The notes under the pieces were generated by a model. The model worked only from the letters and a program-made list of their open reading frames with translations, did not search any database and was not told the DNA's origin. A stretch of 64,000 bases of DNA from Oscillatoria sp. CS-180 (GTDB taxonomy: Bacteria; Cyanobacteriota; Cyanobacteriia; Phormidesmidales; Phormidesmidaceae). The position numbers were made by a program, and so were the translations under genes. Positions 9,567 through 18,285 of the stretch are shown here, in pieces. Within the stretch, counting starts at the first letter, position 1. Every line of letters starts with the position of its first letter. The stretch spans positions 1-64,000 of the forward strand of contig NZ_JAQMUB010000063.1 in assembly GCF_028330965.1 (NCBI RefSeq), in the 5' to 3' direction.

Positions 9567-10233
9567 AGACTTACTGATCTGCTAGTTAGTCTATTTATTT
9601 AACTTACTGGTCCAATTGCGAGACAAAGTCTTATTGCTCTAACGGGAGGGATGATGGCGGAGATCTTAGATATAAGTAAATCTCAAAAATAGACTCAAAA
9701 GCTGATTTTATAGTCCTAAAAAGATTTTTTATGGACTCATGGTGAGGCAAAGGGCATGAAGAAAATTGCTGTTTGTCTCTAGCTTCAGGACTTTTGATAA
9801 CAATGTTTGTGGAGGAGCGATCGCGGTTTGAAACTACGTACTCGAATGAACTATCGATACATCAATATCCTATATCGCCTCCTCAATGGTTATCTCTTAG
9901 ACAAAAGTCGATTAAAGCTTGAGACGGCAAGGCTTCTGGCTGCTGCTTACAGGGAGTCATAAGACGACTCTATCGGCTTCGCAACGTCCTTCGGCCTACG
10001 ACCAGGACGAATCTGCCGTCCTGGACCTCGCAGAAAGGGGGTCGAGCTACGCAATAAGAGATCAACTGCAAGATCTAAGTATCAGCTATCAAGCACGAAT
10101 CGTATATAGACCCAGAAGTCTATTTGTAAGTCTAGTTGAGATCCTAATTAGTCTATTCATGAGACAAAAGGTTACTGGATCATATCGCTATAGCCAACAC
10201 TGGTGAAATAGCGATATGAATAGGCGAATGCTG
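9567..10233. other. Gene-poor spacer with inverted repeats
   Basis: No convincing gene in this stretch. An open frame at 9919-10206 has no ribosome site and a composition unlike protein. Structures seen: CCAGGAC and GTCCTGG arms around 10000-10025, and a 12-bp perfect inverted repeat, TCATATCGCTAT (10180-10191) with ATAGCGATATGA (10208-10219). The motif TAGTCTAT recurs in the spacer. It may be decayed sequence or hold an unidentified RNA. Confidence 0.4.
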
Positions 10234-10275
10234 CAAAAAGCGACCCCTTAGAACGGTTTTATGTCCTAAGAGGTC
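10234..10275 (-). terminator. Rho-independent terminator of the symporter gene
   Basis: CGACCCCTTAG (10241-10251) and CTAAGAGGTCG (10265-10275) pair with one G-U or mismatch. Read on the minus strand the stem is followed by CTTTTTGC. It lies just downstream of the symporter stop at 10307. On the plus strand the stem is followed by T-rich sequence further away, so it may act in both directions. Confidence 0.7.
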
Positions 10276-10306
10276 GTTGTAGTTAGTTTTTCAGCTTTTT
10301 TGTCGG

Positions 10307-11941
10307 CTATTGGCGAACTCTTACGGTCTCCCGCTGAGACTCAATGGCGGTTGCTTGGGAAATTTTCTTATAGTTCCACAGTCCAAAAATTATCCAAAAA
10401 GCGAGCAGGCCGCCTGTTAATAGCAAAATAGCGAGGGGACCAAACCGATTGATCAGTACAGGAGCCGCCCCTGTGAATAATCCACCTCCGACAATCGGCT
10501 CAAAAAACAGCTGTTTGTAGCCGAAGCTTTCAAAGGCACCTGTGCGGTCATCCGGATCAACCATCCGCATTAGCAAAATTCCGGTCGCGGTAACGCCCAT
10601 TGATTGTCCCATATCACCAATGCCACGCTCAAACCAGGCTCTGGGAATCATGCGAGGCGCGAAATAGATGAAGAACAGGACGTTCCATGTAATGCCTGCG
10701 ATCGCCAATACGGCAAAAGCTCCAAAATTGCGGGCGATGATTGCCAGGCTGATAGACGCTAAGGCTGCCACAATTGTGGCGTCCAGAGCTACACCTCCAA
10801 TGCGCACCATGAGCTGACGGCTGATGAGATATTGCTTGTTCAACCGCTTTAGAAGGAGTTGAACAATGATTCCACCAACCAACGCCATTGGGAACAAGGG
10901 GATGCCACCTAGGACTTCAAATCCAGTTCCGCCTCGGTTCCAGGTCAAGGATTCAATGAGGACTAGAAGCTCTAAGATGACCCAGCCGATCGCGATCGCG
11001 ACGCCGACAAAGCCAAACTGTAATGACAAGGGATCAACAAGCAAGCTGCTCAAATGACGGCGACGTTTCTCAGTGGTTTCTGGATCCTCCTCTTCGACGG
11101 GAAGGCGCTCTTGAGCATCGGCTGGGATATCGTCGATGGCTTGCCTACTCGCTACCGTATGCCCTCGATGACGTCCCCAGTTGGATAAGGCCACGCCGGC
11201 GATAATGCCAGTGACGATACCGACAGTCGCCATTCCCACTGCCAAATCCGGGCCAGCCTCAAATCCAACCTCCTCAAATACCTCAGCCATCCCTGCTGCG
11301 GTCCCGTGGCCTCCTTCAAATCCAATTTCAATCAATGCTCCGGAAACGGGTGGCAACCCAAAAACTGGACCGAGTACCAGCATTGCTAGCAACAGTCCAA
11401 CAACATACTGGCCCCAGGCTATGGACTGTCCGAAAGCAACTTGAGGTGAAGCTCGTCGCCAAATTTCACTGGGTGGTGGAATGAATTCGCCTAAGAAGAT
11501 AGTTGCGAAAACGATATTGATAAAAACACCAGGAATTGCAGACCAAACAGCCAGGATCGGTTGAGGGAAGAGACCATTAGCAAGGAGGCTCCCTTCGCCA
11601 GCGATCGCTGAAACAATGCCTCCCAGAACGCCAGGTCCTAACAACAACGCGACGACTCCGGCCACAATTGAGCTTGGCAAAAAGAGAGCTTGTAACACCC
11701 CCACATGCTGACGTATCCAACGGCCAACTAATACCAAAAAGCTCAAAGTAATGAAGGCAAAGAAGACATCTACAAAGGTGTAACCAGGGCTACCATCACC
11801 TCCTTGGGCTATTGCTGCAAACGCTGAAGGCCCAGCTACTAAGAACAAAGCCATCAGGAAAATTGAGACCAATGGCTTTGAGCGGCACTCTAAAAACGCC
11901 CCTTTGAAGAAACGTTGTAAACGCAATCCAGGCTGTGTCAC
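10307..11941 (-). CDS. GltS-type sodium/glutamate symporter family protein
   Basis: A 544-residue polytopic inner-membrane protein of the ESS (GltS) family, expected to import glutamate or a related anion with sodium. Seen: about ten to twelve hydrophobic helices, the GltS-like signature FEGGHGTAAGMAEVF in the first half, and a matching region (GVTATGILLMRMVDPD) in the second half, the inverted-repeat architecture of the family. A hydrophilic cytoplasmic loop of about 60 residues with many acidic and basic residues separates the halves. At 544 residues it is longer than E. coli GltS (about 400), mainly because of an N-terminal extension and this loop. GTG start with AAGAGGGGAG upstream. Substrate is inferred from family only. 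Confidence 0.82.
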   Translation of the reverse strand: MTQPGLRLQRFFKGAFLECRSKPLVSIFLMALFLVAGPSAFAAIAQGGDGSPGYTFVDVFFAFITLSFLVLVGRWIRQHVGVLQALFLPSSIVAGVVALLLGPGVLGGIVSAIAGEGSLLANGLFPQPILAVWSAIPGVFINIVFATIFLGEFIPPPSEIWRRASPQVAFGQSIAWGQYVVGLLLAMLVLGPVFGLPPVSGALIEIGFEGGHGTAAGMAEVFEEVGFEAGPDLAVGMATVGIVTGIIAGVALSNWGRHRGHTVASRQAIDDIPADAQERLPVEEEDPETTEKRRRHLSSLLVDPLSLQFGFVGVAIAIGWVILELLVLIESLTWNRGGTGFEVLGGIPLFPMALVGGIIVQLLLKRLNKQYLISRQLMVRIGGVALDATIVAALASISLAIIARNFGAFAVLAIAGITWNVLFFIYFAPRMIPRAWFERGIGDMGQSMGVTATGILLMRMVDPDDRTGAFESFGYKQLFFEPIVGGGLFTGAAPVLINRFGPLAILLLTGGLLAFWIIFGLWNYKKISQATAIESQRETVRVRQ

Positions 11942-13190
11942 CCCTATGCTCCCCTCTTAATTTTTTGCTATTAGCTGACTAAAAACCATTCCATAAGTCA
12001 ACATTTTTCTGAGCATAAATTAGATTTTTTTTGAAATCAATTTCGTATCAGATCCTACACTACTGACTTCCCAGAGATAGAAATCTCGCCCTTAGTATTC
12101 CAGAAAATATAGGGCTACAGAGCAATTGACAAAGTACAAATTTCTAAGCTGAGCATTGCGTCTTGCAAAATCCAATGCTATAGAAACCTGTTTCAAAGCT
12201 TTACCTGAAAGGGTTTCAATCATCTTTCCAGCGCTTTACCTACCCTGGTCGAAGGTCGATTAACTATCATTGGTAATTCGAGATAATCGCTTACCTGACC
12301 ATAAGAGATCTGTCCTTTTAGGACAGTAGTAGCCTGTTGTATCGCGATTACCTGACATAACTAAAAGCTTGTGTATTGGAAGTATCTATACCACTGAGAA
12401 AATGCAGAACTTTTATGCCTGTCTCTCGGTTGCCTTAAGAGATGCCTGGGTTGATTCAAAAGCTATCAGCACACGCGATACCTAGAACTGCTGTCAGCTA
12501 ACACTCAAAATAATCACACCGCTTTGACTGCAATCTCACAGTCTGACAGCTTCTCATTCAACGATATTGCTTAAACGTCAATCCAGCCTCAAGACTCACA
12601 AGTATTTTATTGAGTCTACAAACAAGAAATTTGAGTCCAATCTCAATTCAGCCAAGTATGATGCTTTTGGGTTTATGTGCCTATTCTGCCTACTAGCGCT
12701 AACCTTGCGATGGGATGGAAGTTGGATACGAAAGGGGCTGCGATCGCGCCCCAAGGGGCCTTCTCAAAGCACAGCTCAAATTAGTCCAAAAGTAGTCCGG
12801 CAATCAATACGAGAGATCTTAACCCACTTCGGCTTAGGGTTTGAGGGTTTAGAGTGTTTGCGTATCCCGCAACTATTCAAGAGCGCCTCCGAATTGAAGC
12901 ACTGTGCATTGTCTATGGATTATCCGTTCTTTCTGAGAGACTCATGAAAAACAATTTAGGACTTTATTGGAGATCCATAAGTCTTAAAATAAGACTAATT
13001 AACTCTAGCTCACTTTTCTTGAATGGATTATTGCCAGGCTAATGCCTAGGCACTAGCCTGGTGCTTTGGCTATGAAGCTCCGCCTCAATCTGACAACGGT
13101 GTTTTCAACCTCAGGGTCCTGAGAGGACTTAGACTTTTATTTGACTTGAAAGCGTGAAAGCAGCTTTGCTCAATAAGCATTACTGAGCAA
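11942..13190. other. 1.25 kb gene-poor region
   Basis: No gene I can support. An open frame of 126 codons at 12567-12947 has no ribosome site and no recognisable features. A hairpin with arms CCAGGCTA (13034-13041) and TAGCCTGG (13054-13061) is present. The length is unusual for this otherwise compact chromosome and suggests decayed genes or an unrecognised RNA. Confidence 0.4.
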
Positions 13191-13613
13191 TTAGACACTA
13201 GAAGGTGCTAACTCCTTATCTTCGCTAAACAGGTCATACCACCACTGCTGGACTACTTCAGACGCTGTTTTCAGCATTTCATCTCCCTGTTGAATGGCTG
13301 TGGCATAGTAGGCTTTCGCTTCTTCTCCAAAGCCACCTGCCTCTACATGGCGAATAAGAGATTGGATAATCGGTAATGCAATTCCCAAAACGAAAAGGGC
13401 ATTAAAGCCTGCCACACCTGCCGGAGCAGATAGAACAACCACAATTTCAGGGAAGAGTGCCATTACCACGACAAAAAGTAGAAAAAAGATAGGGGTGGCA
13501 ACACCTGCACGAACAGCGGCAGCAATTATCTTGTCACGGAATTCTTCAACAGTAATGTCGCCTCTGTAGAGATCAAGCGCATGAGACAGAGCTGTTACCA
13601 GTGCCTGAGCCTG
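13191..13613 (-). pseudogene. C-terminal remnant of a membrane protein
   Basis: The frame is open from just after a TGA at 13614-13616 to the stop at 13191, 140 sense codons, but has no ATG near its beginning. A GTG at 13469 would give 92 residues, yet protein-like sequence continues in frame before it (HALDLYRGDITVEEFRDKI, then AGVATPIFFLLFVVV), so the true gene was longer and has lost its N-terminal part. The surviving part has two hydrophobic helices, one on each side of LSAPAGVAG, and an acidic C-terminal tail (FSEDKELAPSSV). I do not recognise the family. An inverted repeat sits just upstream of the break. A rare start codon cannot be excluded. Confidence 0.55.
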
Positions 13614-13630
13614 TCAGGCTAGAAAATTGT

Positions 13631-13654
13631 GCACTCCACCACTACATGGAGTGC
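13631..13654. repeat. Short inverted repeat
   Basis: GCACTCCA (13631-13638) and TGGAGTGC (13647-13654) form a perfect 8-bp stem with an 8-nt loop. It lies beside the truncated end of the membrane-protein remnant and upstream of the DUF4058 gene. It could be a small hairpin or a scar of an excised element. Confidence 0.5.
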
Positions 13655-13724
13655 TTGTTCAACTACTTTAAGATGAAGACTACGATCGCTCTCAGCTAAA
13701 GCCTCTCTCTTCAAGGATGCAACA

Positions 13725-14504
13725 ATGCCTTCACCGTTACCCGGAATGGATCCCTACTTAGAACATCCGCGTTCCTGGCCCAATTTTCATCATCGGTTGA
13801 TTAGCGCGATCGCGATCGATCTAGGCCCACAACTACGTCCCAAATATCGCGTGGTCGTTGAAGAGGCAATTTACCAGACTGAAGGACAGAACTCCGTCTT
13901 GGTAGGTGTCCCTGATGTTACCGTCCAAAAAGCAAAACGCGCTCAAGCCAATGCCGGTAGCGAGCCAGCTTTGAGTATGACGGCGGCTCAGCCCATCCTT
14001 GTTGATTTGCCGATGCCAGAGGTTATTCGACAGGGGTATCTAGAAATTCGAGAAGTTGCCACCAGTGAAGTTGTTACCGTCATCGAAGTCCTCTCACCGA
14101 CCAATAAACGTCCCGGCGAGGGACGACGAACCTATGAAGCAAAACGCCAGGTCATTCTAGCCAGTGCTACCAGCCTGGTCGAAATTGACCTATTGCGCCA
14201 GTGGCCGCCCGTTGTTCAGCTACCTGAGCAGCTAAAAACGCACTATCGGATTTTGGTGAGTGCCAGTTCCCAACGCCCGCAGGCAAGCCTTTACGCCTTT
14301 AATTTGTCAAACCCAATTCCCGCATTCCCACTACCGCTTCAGGAAACCGAGTCAGAACCCATCGTTAACCTGCAAAATCTACTGAGCGACATCTATGATC
14401 AGTCAGGCTATGACCTAGTGATTGACTACACCATTCCGCCAGTGCCTCCCCTGCCAGAAACAGACGCTGCATGGCTAGCAGAATGGCTTGCCAAAAATCA
14501 CTGA
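13725..14504 (+). CDS. DUF4058 family protein
   Basis: A 259-residue soluble protein of the DUF4058 family, common in cyanobacteria and planctomycetes and of unknown function. The N-terminus MPSPLPGMDPYLEHPRSWPNFHHRLI is diagnostic. VVTVIEVLSPTNKRPGEGR in the middle is the other conserved block and resembles the PD-(D/E)XK-like core E-x-L-S-P-x-N-K seen in some nuclease-like families. Length matches the family. It stands alone, facing the DUF6761 gene. An enzymatic role is unproven. Confidence 0.9.
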   Translation: MPSPLPGMDPYLEHPRSWPNFHHRLISAIAIDLGPQLRPKYRVVVEEAIYQTEGQNSVLVGVPDVTVQKAKRAQANAGSEPALSMTAAQPILVDLPMPEVIRQGYLEIREVATSEVVTVIEVLSPTNKRPGEGRRTYEAKRQVILASATSLVEIDLLRQWPPVVQLPEQLKTHYRILVSASSQRPQASLYAFNLSNPIPAFPLPLQETESEPIVNLQNLLSDIYDQSGYDLVIDYTIPPVPPLPETDAAWLAEWLAKNH

Positions 14505-14604
14505 TAGTCTTTTGCACTGGTTTTTGAGATCGATCTATCCAGTTCGAATTCATTGATCGCCGCTGTCACCGGCAAACCCTTGAGGCTGAGTATCCCCCCA
14601 AACT

Positions 14605-14853
14605 TTAGTAATAATCGCGATCGGGTTCAGGTTGTGGTTCATAGAAGTTCGACGGGTCCATCATGAACCGGAGTGCTTCTTCCTCCAAGCGGTTAATAAG
14701 GTACGACTCTAAAGCATCTGCATGGCGTAGCGCCGCGATATAGCCTTCAAGGAAAAGGCGAAGTTCATCCGTACGATAGCCCCGATTCCAGTGATCGACG
14801 AGCGAGTCAGTGATTCGCTGATAGTATCGGACGGATCTAGCATCCTGGAGCAT
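14605..14853 (-). CDS. DUF6761-like small cyanobacterial protein
   Basis: An 82-residue soluble, mainly helical protein beginning MLQDARSVRYYQRITDSLV and rich in charged residues, ending in an acidic, proline-rich tail (EPQPEPDRDYY). It matches a small family I associate with cyanobacteria under the name DUF6761; the name is from memory. Function unknown. It is monocistronic and converges with the DUF4058 gene. Sequence conservation of the central DELRLFLEGYIAALRHADALE is the main reason for calling it a real gene. Confidence 0.75.
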   Translation of the reverse strand: MLQDARSVRYYQRITDSLVDHWNRGYRTDELRLFLEGYIAALRHADALESYLINRLEEEALRFMMDPSNFYEPQPEPDRDYY

Positions 14854-15253
14854 GGTTTTGAGTGATTCTTACCTGAGCAACAGTTGAAAACTAGGGTTTA
14901 AAGGACCGTGGAAGAGCCAGCTCAAGAAAAAGCTGCACTCCTTCACAATCTGCTGATTTCTTAATACTTTACTGAAGTTTGGGTTCTAGCGAATGTTTAG
15001 TCTGTATGAAATTCTTCTACATAGCCTGTCTGAAATTCTTCAGACTACGACCTGTTAAAGAAAAGGATACAAACAACCTCAAATTTGCAGAATGCTTACA
15101 CAGCAGTATTTTGAACGTTACCCACGTCTGCTGAGCCGCTGGTTTACTCGTTTAGAAGAATTTAAGCTAGGGATGAGTAGTTGCCGTTACAAAAATTTGG
15201 TTAGTGCTTTGTTATGTTGAACCAAATTTGTTGGTTCTAGGCCAAGAGGACTG
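14854..15253. promoter_or_regulatory. Spacer with direct repeats before the OmpR regulator
   Basis: An AT-rich spacer that must hold the promoter of the DUF6761 gene and probably that of the regulator at 15254. TGAAATTCTTC occurs twice in direct orientation at 15007-15017 and 15031-15041, 24 bp apart, preceded by CTGTA and CTGTC. Two-turn spacing of an 11-mer is typical of a site for an OmpR-type dimer. A 42-codon frame follows (listed separately). Confidence 0.45.
15092..15220 (+). CDS. Possible 42-residue small protein
   Basis: An ATG-initiated frame encoding 42 residues (MLTQQYFERYPRLLSRWF at the N-terminus), preceded by AAGAAAAGGAT about 25 bp upstream, so ribosome-site support is weak. 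It ends 33 bp before the GTG of the response regulator and lies after the direct repeats. Aromatic and arginine-rich composition is protein-like, but I recognise no family. It could be a leader peptide, a remnant or chance. Confidence 0.25.
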   Translation: MLTQQYFERYPRLLSRWFTRLEEFKLGMSSCRYKNLVSALLC

Positions 15254-16021
15254 GTGGGTACAGCGACTATACAAGTTATTGAGGGAAACCCTCATTTGCG
15301 ATCGCTCCTGGGCTGGCACCTGCAGCAATCTGGATATCGAGTCTATCAGTCTGCCGACTTGAGCCGTGCCCGTGATACTTACCAAACGCATCAGCCCGAC
15401 CTGCTCATTTTGGATGCTCAGCTGCCCGGCAGCGACAGCCTAGAGTTTTGCAACTGGGTCGCCCAACAGGGACAAGCCTATATATTGATGCTCTCCGCCC
15501 GCGATACGGAAGCTGACATTGTAGCTGGGCTAAAGGCCGGCGCAGACGACTATTTAACAAAGCCATTTGGTATGAGAGAGTTTTTGGCGAGAGTTGAAGC
15601 GCTGACCCGACGGCTGAGTCGATTGAGTGCTCCAGCAGCTCTTACCTATGGTTCACTGCATATCGACTTAGTGCATCGCCGCGTCCAATATCACGAAACC
15701 TATATTGACCTAACGCCGCAAGAATTTAGTTTGCTCTATGTGCTCACCCAAGCCAGCGGTCAACCCCTGAGCCGCAGCGACTTGTTGAAGCGGGCCTGGC
15801 CCGATGCCATAGACAATCCTCGGACGGTGGACACTCACATCCTGTCTCTCCGCAAAAAAATCGAAGCTGATCCCCGTCAACCCAGCATCATTCAAACCGT
15901 TAGAAACGTCGGCTATCGATTCAACGTGGATCGATTGTTAACCAATGCGGCAACCCCTGATGACACTCCGGGCGAAGTACGATCAATGGCCGCTGCAACC
16001 TCCATACCTGGATCGGGCTAA
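15254..16021 (+). CDS. OmpR/PhoB-family response regulator
   Basis: A 255-residue regulator with GTG start preceded by AGAGGA. The receiver has phospho-acceptor Asp54 (LILDAQLPGSDS), a serine at the switch position (MLSARDT) and GADDYLTKPF. One oddity is the N-terminal acidic cluster: the usual DD/ED pair is replaced by IEGN, so only one acidic residue remains, which would weaken magnesium binding and phosphorylation. The C-terminal winged helix is normal (LTPQEFSLLYVLTQ, VDTHILSLRKKIEADP, VRNVGYRF). About 30 disordered residues follow. No kinase gene is adjacent. It may act partly independently of phosphorylation, as described for some atypical cyanobacterial OmpR regulators. Confidence 0.9.
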   Translation: MGTATIQVIEGNPHLRSLLGWHLQQSGYRVYQSADLSRARDTYQTHQPDLLILDAQLPGSDSLEFCNWVAQQGQAYILMLSARDTEADIVAGLKAGADDYLTKPFGMREFLARVEALTRRLSRLSAPAALTYGSLHIDLVHRRVQYHETYIDLTPQEFSLLYVLTQASGQPLSRSDLLKRAWPDAIDNPRTVDTHILSLRKKIEADPRQPSIIQTVRNVGYRFNVDRLLTNAATPDDTPGEVRSMAAATSIPGSG

Positions 16022-16075
16022 GACCCGTGCTCGATTTTCGATGTCAGCACCGAGACCATCACAATAGCTGTACTT

Positions 16076-17332
16076 TCAGGCCTCCTTCCCGCTGCGGTCT
16101 TGCAGCACAAAATCAAAGATGTGATGAGCCAAGCGACGCTTTGAGCACTGAGGAACCGCTCTTCTATCACCCGTTTTGCTAAGAAGAATCGCTCGGTTCG
16201 AGTCACTGCCAAAGCCGCTGTTCTCCTGATCAATAGGATTCGCCACGATCGCATCCAATCCCTTAGCTTTCAACTTATGCCATGCCGGAGTTTCAATGTC
16301 CCCCGTTTGAGCCGCAAAGCCAATCAAAACTTGGGCTGAGCTTTTCTCCTGCGCCAGATGAGCCGCGATATCAGGCACAGGAACAAGCGGTAAATCATCA
16401 GGCAAGGCAACTTTAGGCAGTTTGCCCAGCGCGCGATCGCGGGGTTTCACATCCGCCACCGCCGCCGCCATGATGATCCAATCGGCTCGGGGAAGATGGG
16501 CCATCATCACCCGCTGCATATCGTCAGAGGTGGTCACCGAAACCTGTTGAATCCCCGTTGTCGCTGTGAGATGCTCCGTCGCCATAGGACCATGAACAAG
16601 GGTGACAGTAGCGCCCCGGTGACTAGCCGCCTGCGCCAAGGCAACCCCCATCTTGCCCGTCGCAGGATTACCAATAAACCGAACCGCATCAATATATTCA
16701 TGAGTGCTCCCCGTGCTGATCAGGATTTGCTTCCCAGCCAAATCGCGTTTTCCCTCAGTCAGCAGCAGGGAGTCAATAACCGCCAAAATTTCAGCAGGTT
16801 CAGCCATACGACCCTGACCAACGCGATCGCAGGCCAACAACCCAGTTCCTGGCGCGATCGTGTGATATCGCCGATCCGTCTGCAATTGTTTCCAGTTGCG
16901 CTGCACACTCTGCTGCTGCCACATGTCCGTGTTCATAGCCGGAACTAGCAAAGCCGGACAGCTAGAGGCCAAAACCGTATTCGTGAGCAGGTTATCAGCA
17001 AGTCCATAGGTCAGCTTCCCTAACGTATTGGCCGTTAAAGGAGCCAGCACTAACAGATCAGCCGTTTCCCCCAGCTCGATATGTAGCGGACGGGCCTGAT
17101 GAGACTGCCAAAATTCCTGGTCAGTGTAAGCAGGGTGACGGCAAAGAGTCGCCAACGTCAGCGGCGTGACAAACCGCTGGGCCTGCTCCGTCAAGACTGG
17201 AATCACTTCAGTTCCCGCCTTTGCCAGCGTAGACGCAACCTCACAGACCTTGTAAGCAGCAATGCCGCCCCCGATGCCCAAGATGACTCGATGCTTCCGG
17301 CTATTGGACGCGCCAGCTCCCATCTCGCTCAC
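16076..17332 (-). CDS. coaBC: CoaBC: phosphopantothenoylcysteine synthetase/decarboxylase
   Basis: Bifunctional coenzyme A biosynthesis enzyme of 418 residues. The N-terminal flavoprotein half (CoaC) decarboxylates 4'-phosphopantothenoylcysteine: GIGGGIAAYKVCEV is the flavin site, VPAMNTDMW the PAMNxxMW motif, and LACDRVGQGRM contains the active-site cysteine loop. The C-terminal half (CoaB) ligates cysteine to 4'-phosphopantothenate: ISTGSTHEYIDAVRFIGNPATGKMG and NPIDQENSGFGSDSN are its conserved blocks. Length is normal. The DUF2555 gene ends 5 bp before its start on the same strand, so the two are probably cotranscribed. Confidence 0.95.
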   Translation of the reverse strand: MSEMGAGASNSRKHRVILGIGGGIAAYKVCEVASTLAKAGTEVIPVLTEQAQRFVTPLTLATLCRHPAYTDQEFWQSHQARPLHIELGETADLLVLAPLTANTLGKLTYGLADNLLTNTVLASSCPALLVPAMNTDMWQQQSVQRNWKQLQTDRRYHTIAPGTGLLACDRVGQGRMAEPAEILAVIDSLLLTEGKRDLAGKQILISTGSTHEYIDAVRFIGNPATGKMGVALAQAASHRGATVTLVHGPMATEHLTATTGIQQVSVTTSDDMQRVMMAHLPRADWIIMAAAVADVKPRDRALGKLPKVALPDDLPLVPVPDIAAHLAQEKSSAQVLIGFAAQTGDIETPAWHKLKAKGLDAIVANPIDQENSGFGSDSNRAILLSKTGDRRAVPQCSKRRLAHHIFDFVLQDRSGKEA

Positions 17333-17337
17333 ATCGC

Positions 17338-17550
17338 TTAGGCTTCGTCATAAGATTCGATATCAAGCAGATAAGTATAGTTCTGAACAAGTTCTGGACG
17401 CTGAAAAGCAAGCGCTCTCAAAAGATGCCAATCTCTTAAACCTTCGAAGGCATTATCGTAAGCGTCCCTTTCCAACCGCTTTGCAAGTTCTGCAACCGAC
17501 TCTTGGGTCATCGCCAAAACGGATTCTTGTGATACGTGTAATGTGTTCAT
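17338..17550 (-). CDS. DUF2555 family protein
   Basis: A 70-residue soluble helical protein of a cyanobacterial family (DUF2555) of unknown function. Residues such as LAKRLERDAYDNAFEGLRDWHLLRALAFQRP are the conserved core. The start at 17550 (MNTLHVSQ) is preferred to a TTG-type frame opening 18 bp earlier. It lies 5 bp upstream of coaBC and probably leads that transcript. The family name is from memory and the link to CoA synthesis is positional only. Confidence 0.8.
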   Translation of the reverse strand: MNTLHVSQESVLAMTQESVAELAKRLERDAYDNAFEGLRDWHLLRALAFQRPELVQNYTYLLDIESYDEA

Positions 17551-17645
17551 GCTTGCTCCCCCCAGCATTCATGTGATCGTAGAGGCGATCGCAAATCGAT
17601 ACTCAGGCTAGCAAACAAGTCAGCTTGCAACGCAATCGCCCCTAG

Positions 17646-17906
17646 AAAGTAATTCTGTCAAAATCAGACGCCTCAGAGACGGTTTGCTATCACGAGACTG
17701 AAATCAACTATCCTGCTGATTTTGCAATCCGCAACACAGGACAAACAGTGATCGTGCCGAGTATTCCCCTAGACACTTTAATCTTAGAAGCCCTGTACAA
17801 GAGTGCGATCGCAAGCGCGTCAAAACTTATTCAAGTTTTCGAGAAGTTGTTTTCCCTTGGATCAATCGCACATAGAACCCGGGAAAACAAAGCGTATTGC
17901 ATCTGA
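17646..17906 (+). pseudogene. Degraded coding remnant, unknown family
   Basis: The frame is open for 86 codons from a TAG to a TGA but has no usable start near its beginning. The translation looks protein-like for about 50 residues (HETEINYPADFAIRNTGQTV, then IVPSIPLDTLILEALYKSAI). The tail after that is atypical. It ends just before the inverted-repeat element, which may have disrupted it. I cannot name the family. Confidence 0.35.
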
Positions 17907-17916
17907 TAAGACAAAC

Positions 17917-18026
17917 AGGACTTACGCAGTTGCATCCGACTTTGGCCCCTTAATCCCCAAATATGGGGAAGCCGGATGCAACGTCCCCCAAAATTGGGGG
18001 ATGCAAGGGGGCCGTGCGTAAGTTCT
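17917..18026. repeat. MITE-like element with 12-bp terminal inverted repeats
   Basis: AGGACTTACGCA (17917-17928) and TGCGTAAGTTCT (18015-18026) are inverted copies with one mismatch, enclosing 86 bp that contains further symmetric parts: TCCCCAAATATGGGGA and CCCCCAAAATTGGGGG, and GCATCC / GGATGC. Elements with GGACTTACGCA ends are frequent in cyanobacterial genomes. It has no coding capacity. Confidence 0.7.
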
Positions 18027-18285
18027 AACAAATTGAAAATTTTCCAAGAAAAAGGCACACCCAGAAGATTCTAAGTGTGCTGCCAGATTGAGCTCTTGCA
18101 GTCTAATTGACCCCATAGACATCAGTTTGTTCCTGCCGCAGAAAAGATTGACAATTTATGCCACGAACCCAAAATCAAAGATGTTCCACCTCTCCTTTTC
18201 ACGAAGCGTACGTTAGTATGGGCACCGAACCAAACTCAAACCAATGCGTCTGACATCTTAAGCTGACTATGTAGTGTGAGGTTTC

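Larger units (their letters stand above)
17551..18285. other. Spacer with gene remnant and MITE-like repeat
   Basis: This 0.7 kb stretch holds a degraded coding remnant (17646-17906) and a short inverted-repeat element (17917-18026), both listed separately. The remainder, including 18027-18285, shows nothing I can support. Confidence 0.5.

Noticed and set aside
9919-10206. 95-codon open frame on the plus strand
   Set aside because: No start signal, overlaps inverted repeats, and the translation is low-complexity and unlike protein.
12567-12947. 126-codon open frame on the plus strand
   Set aside because: No ribosome site, no recognisable family and composition unlike neighbours; treated as chance in a gene-poor region.
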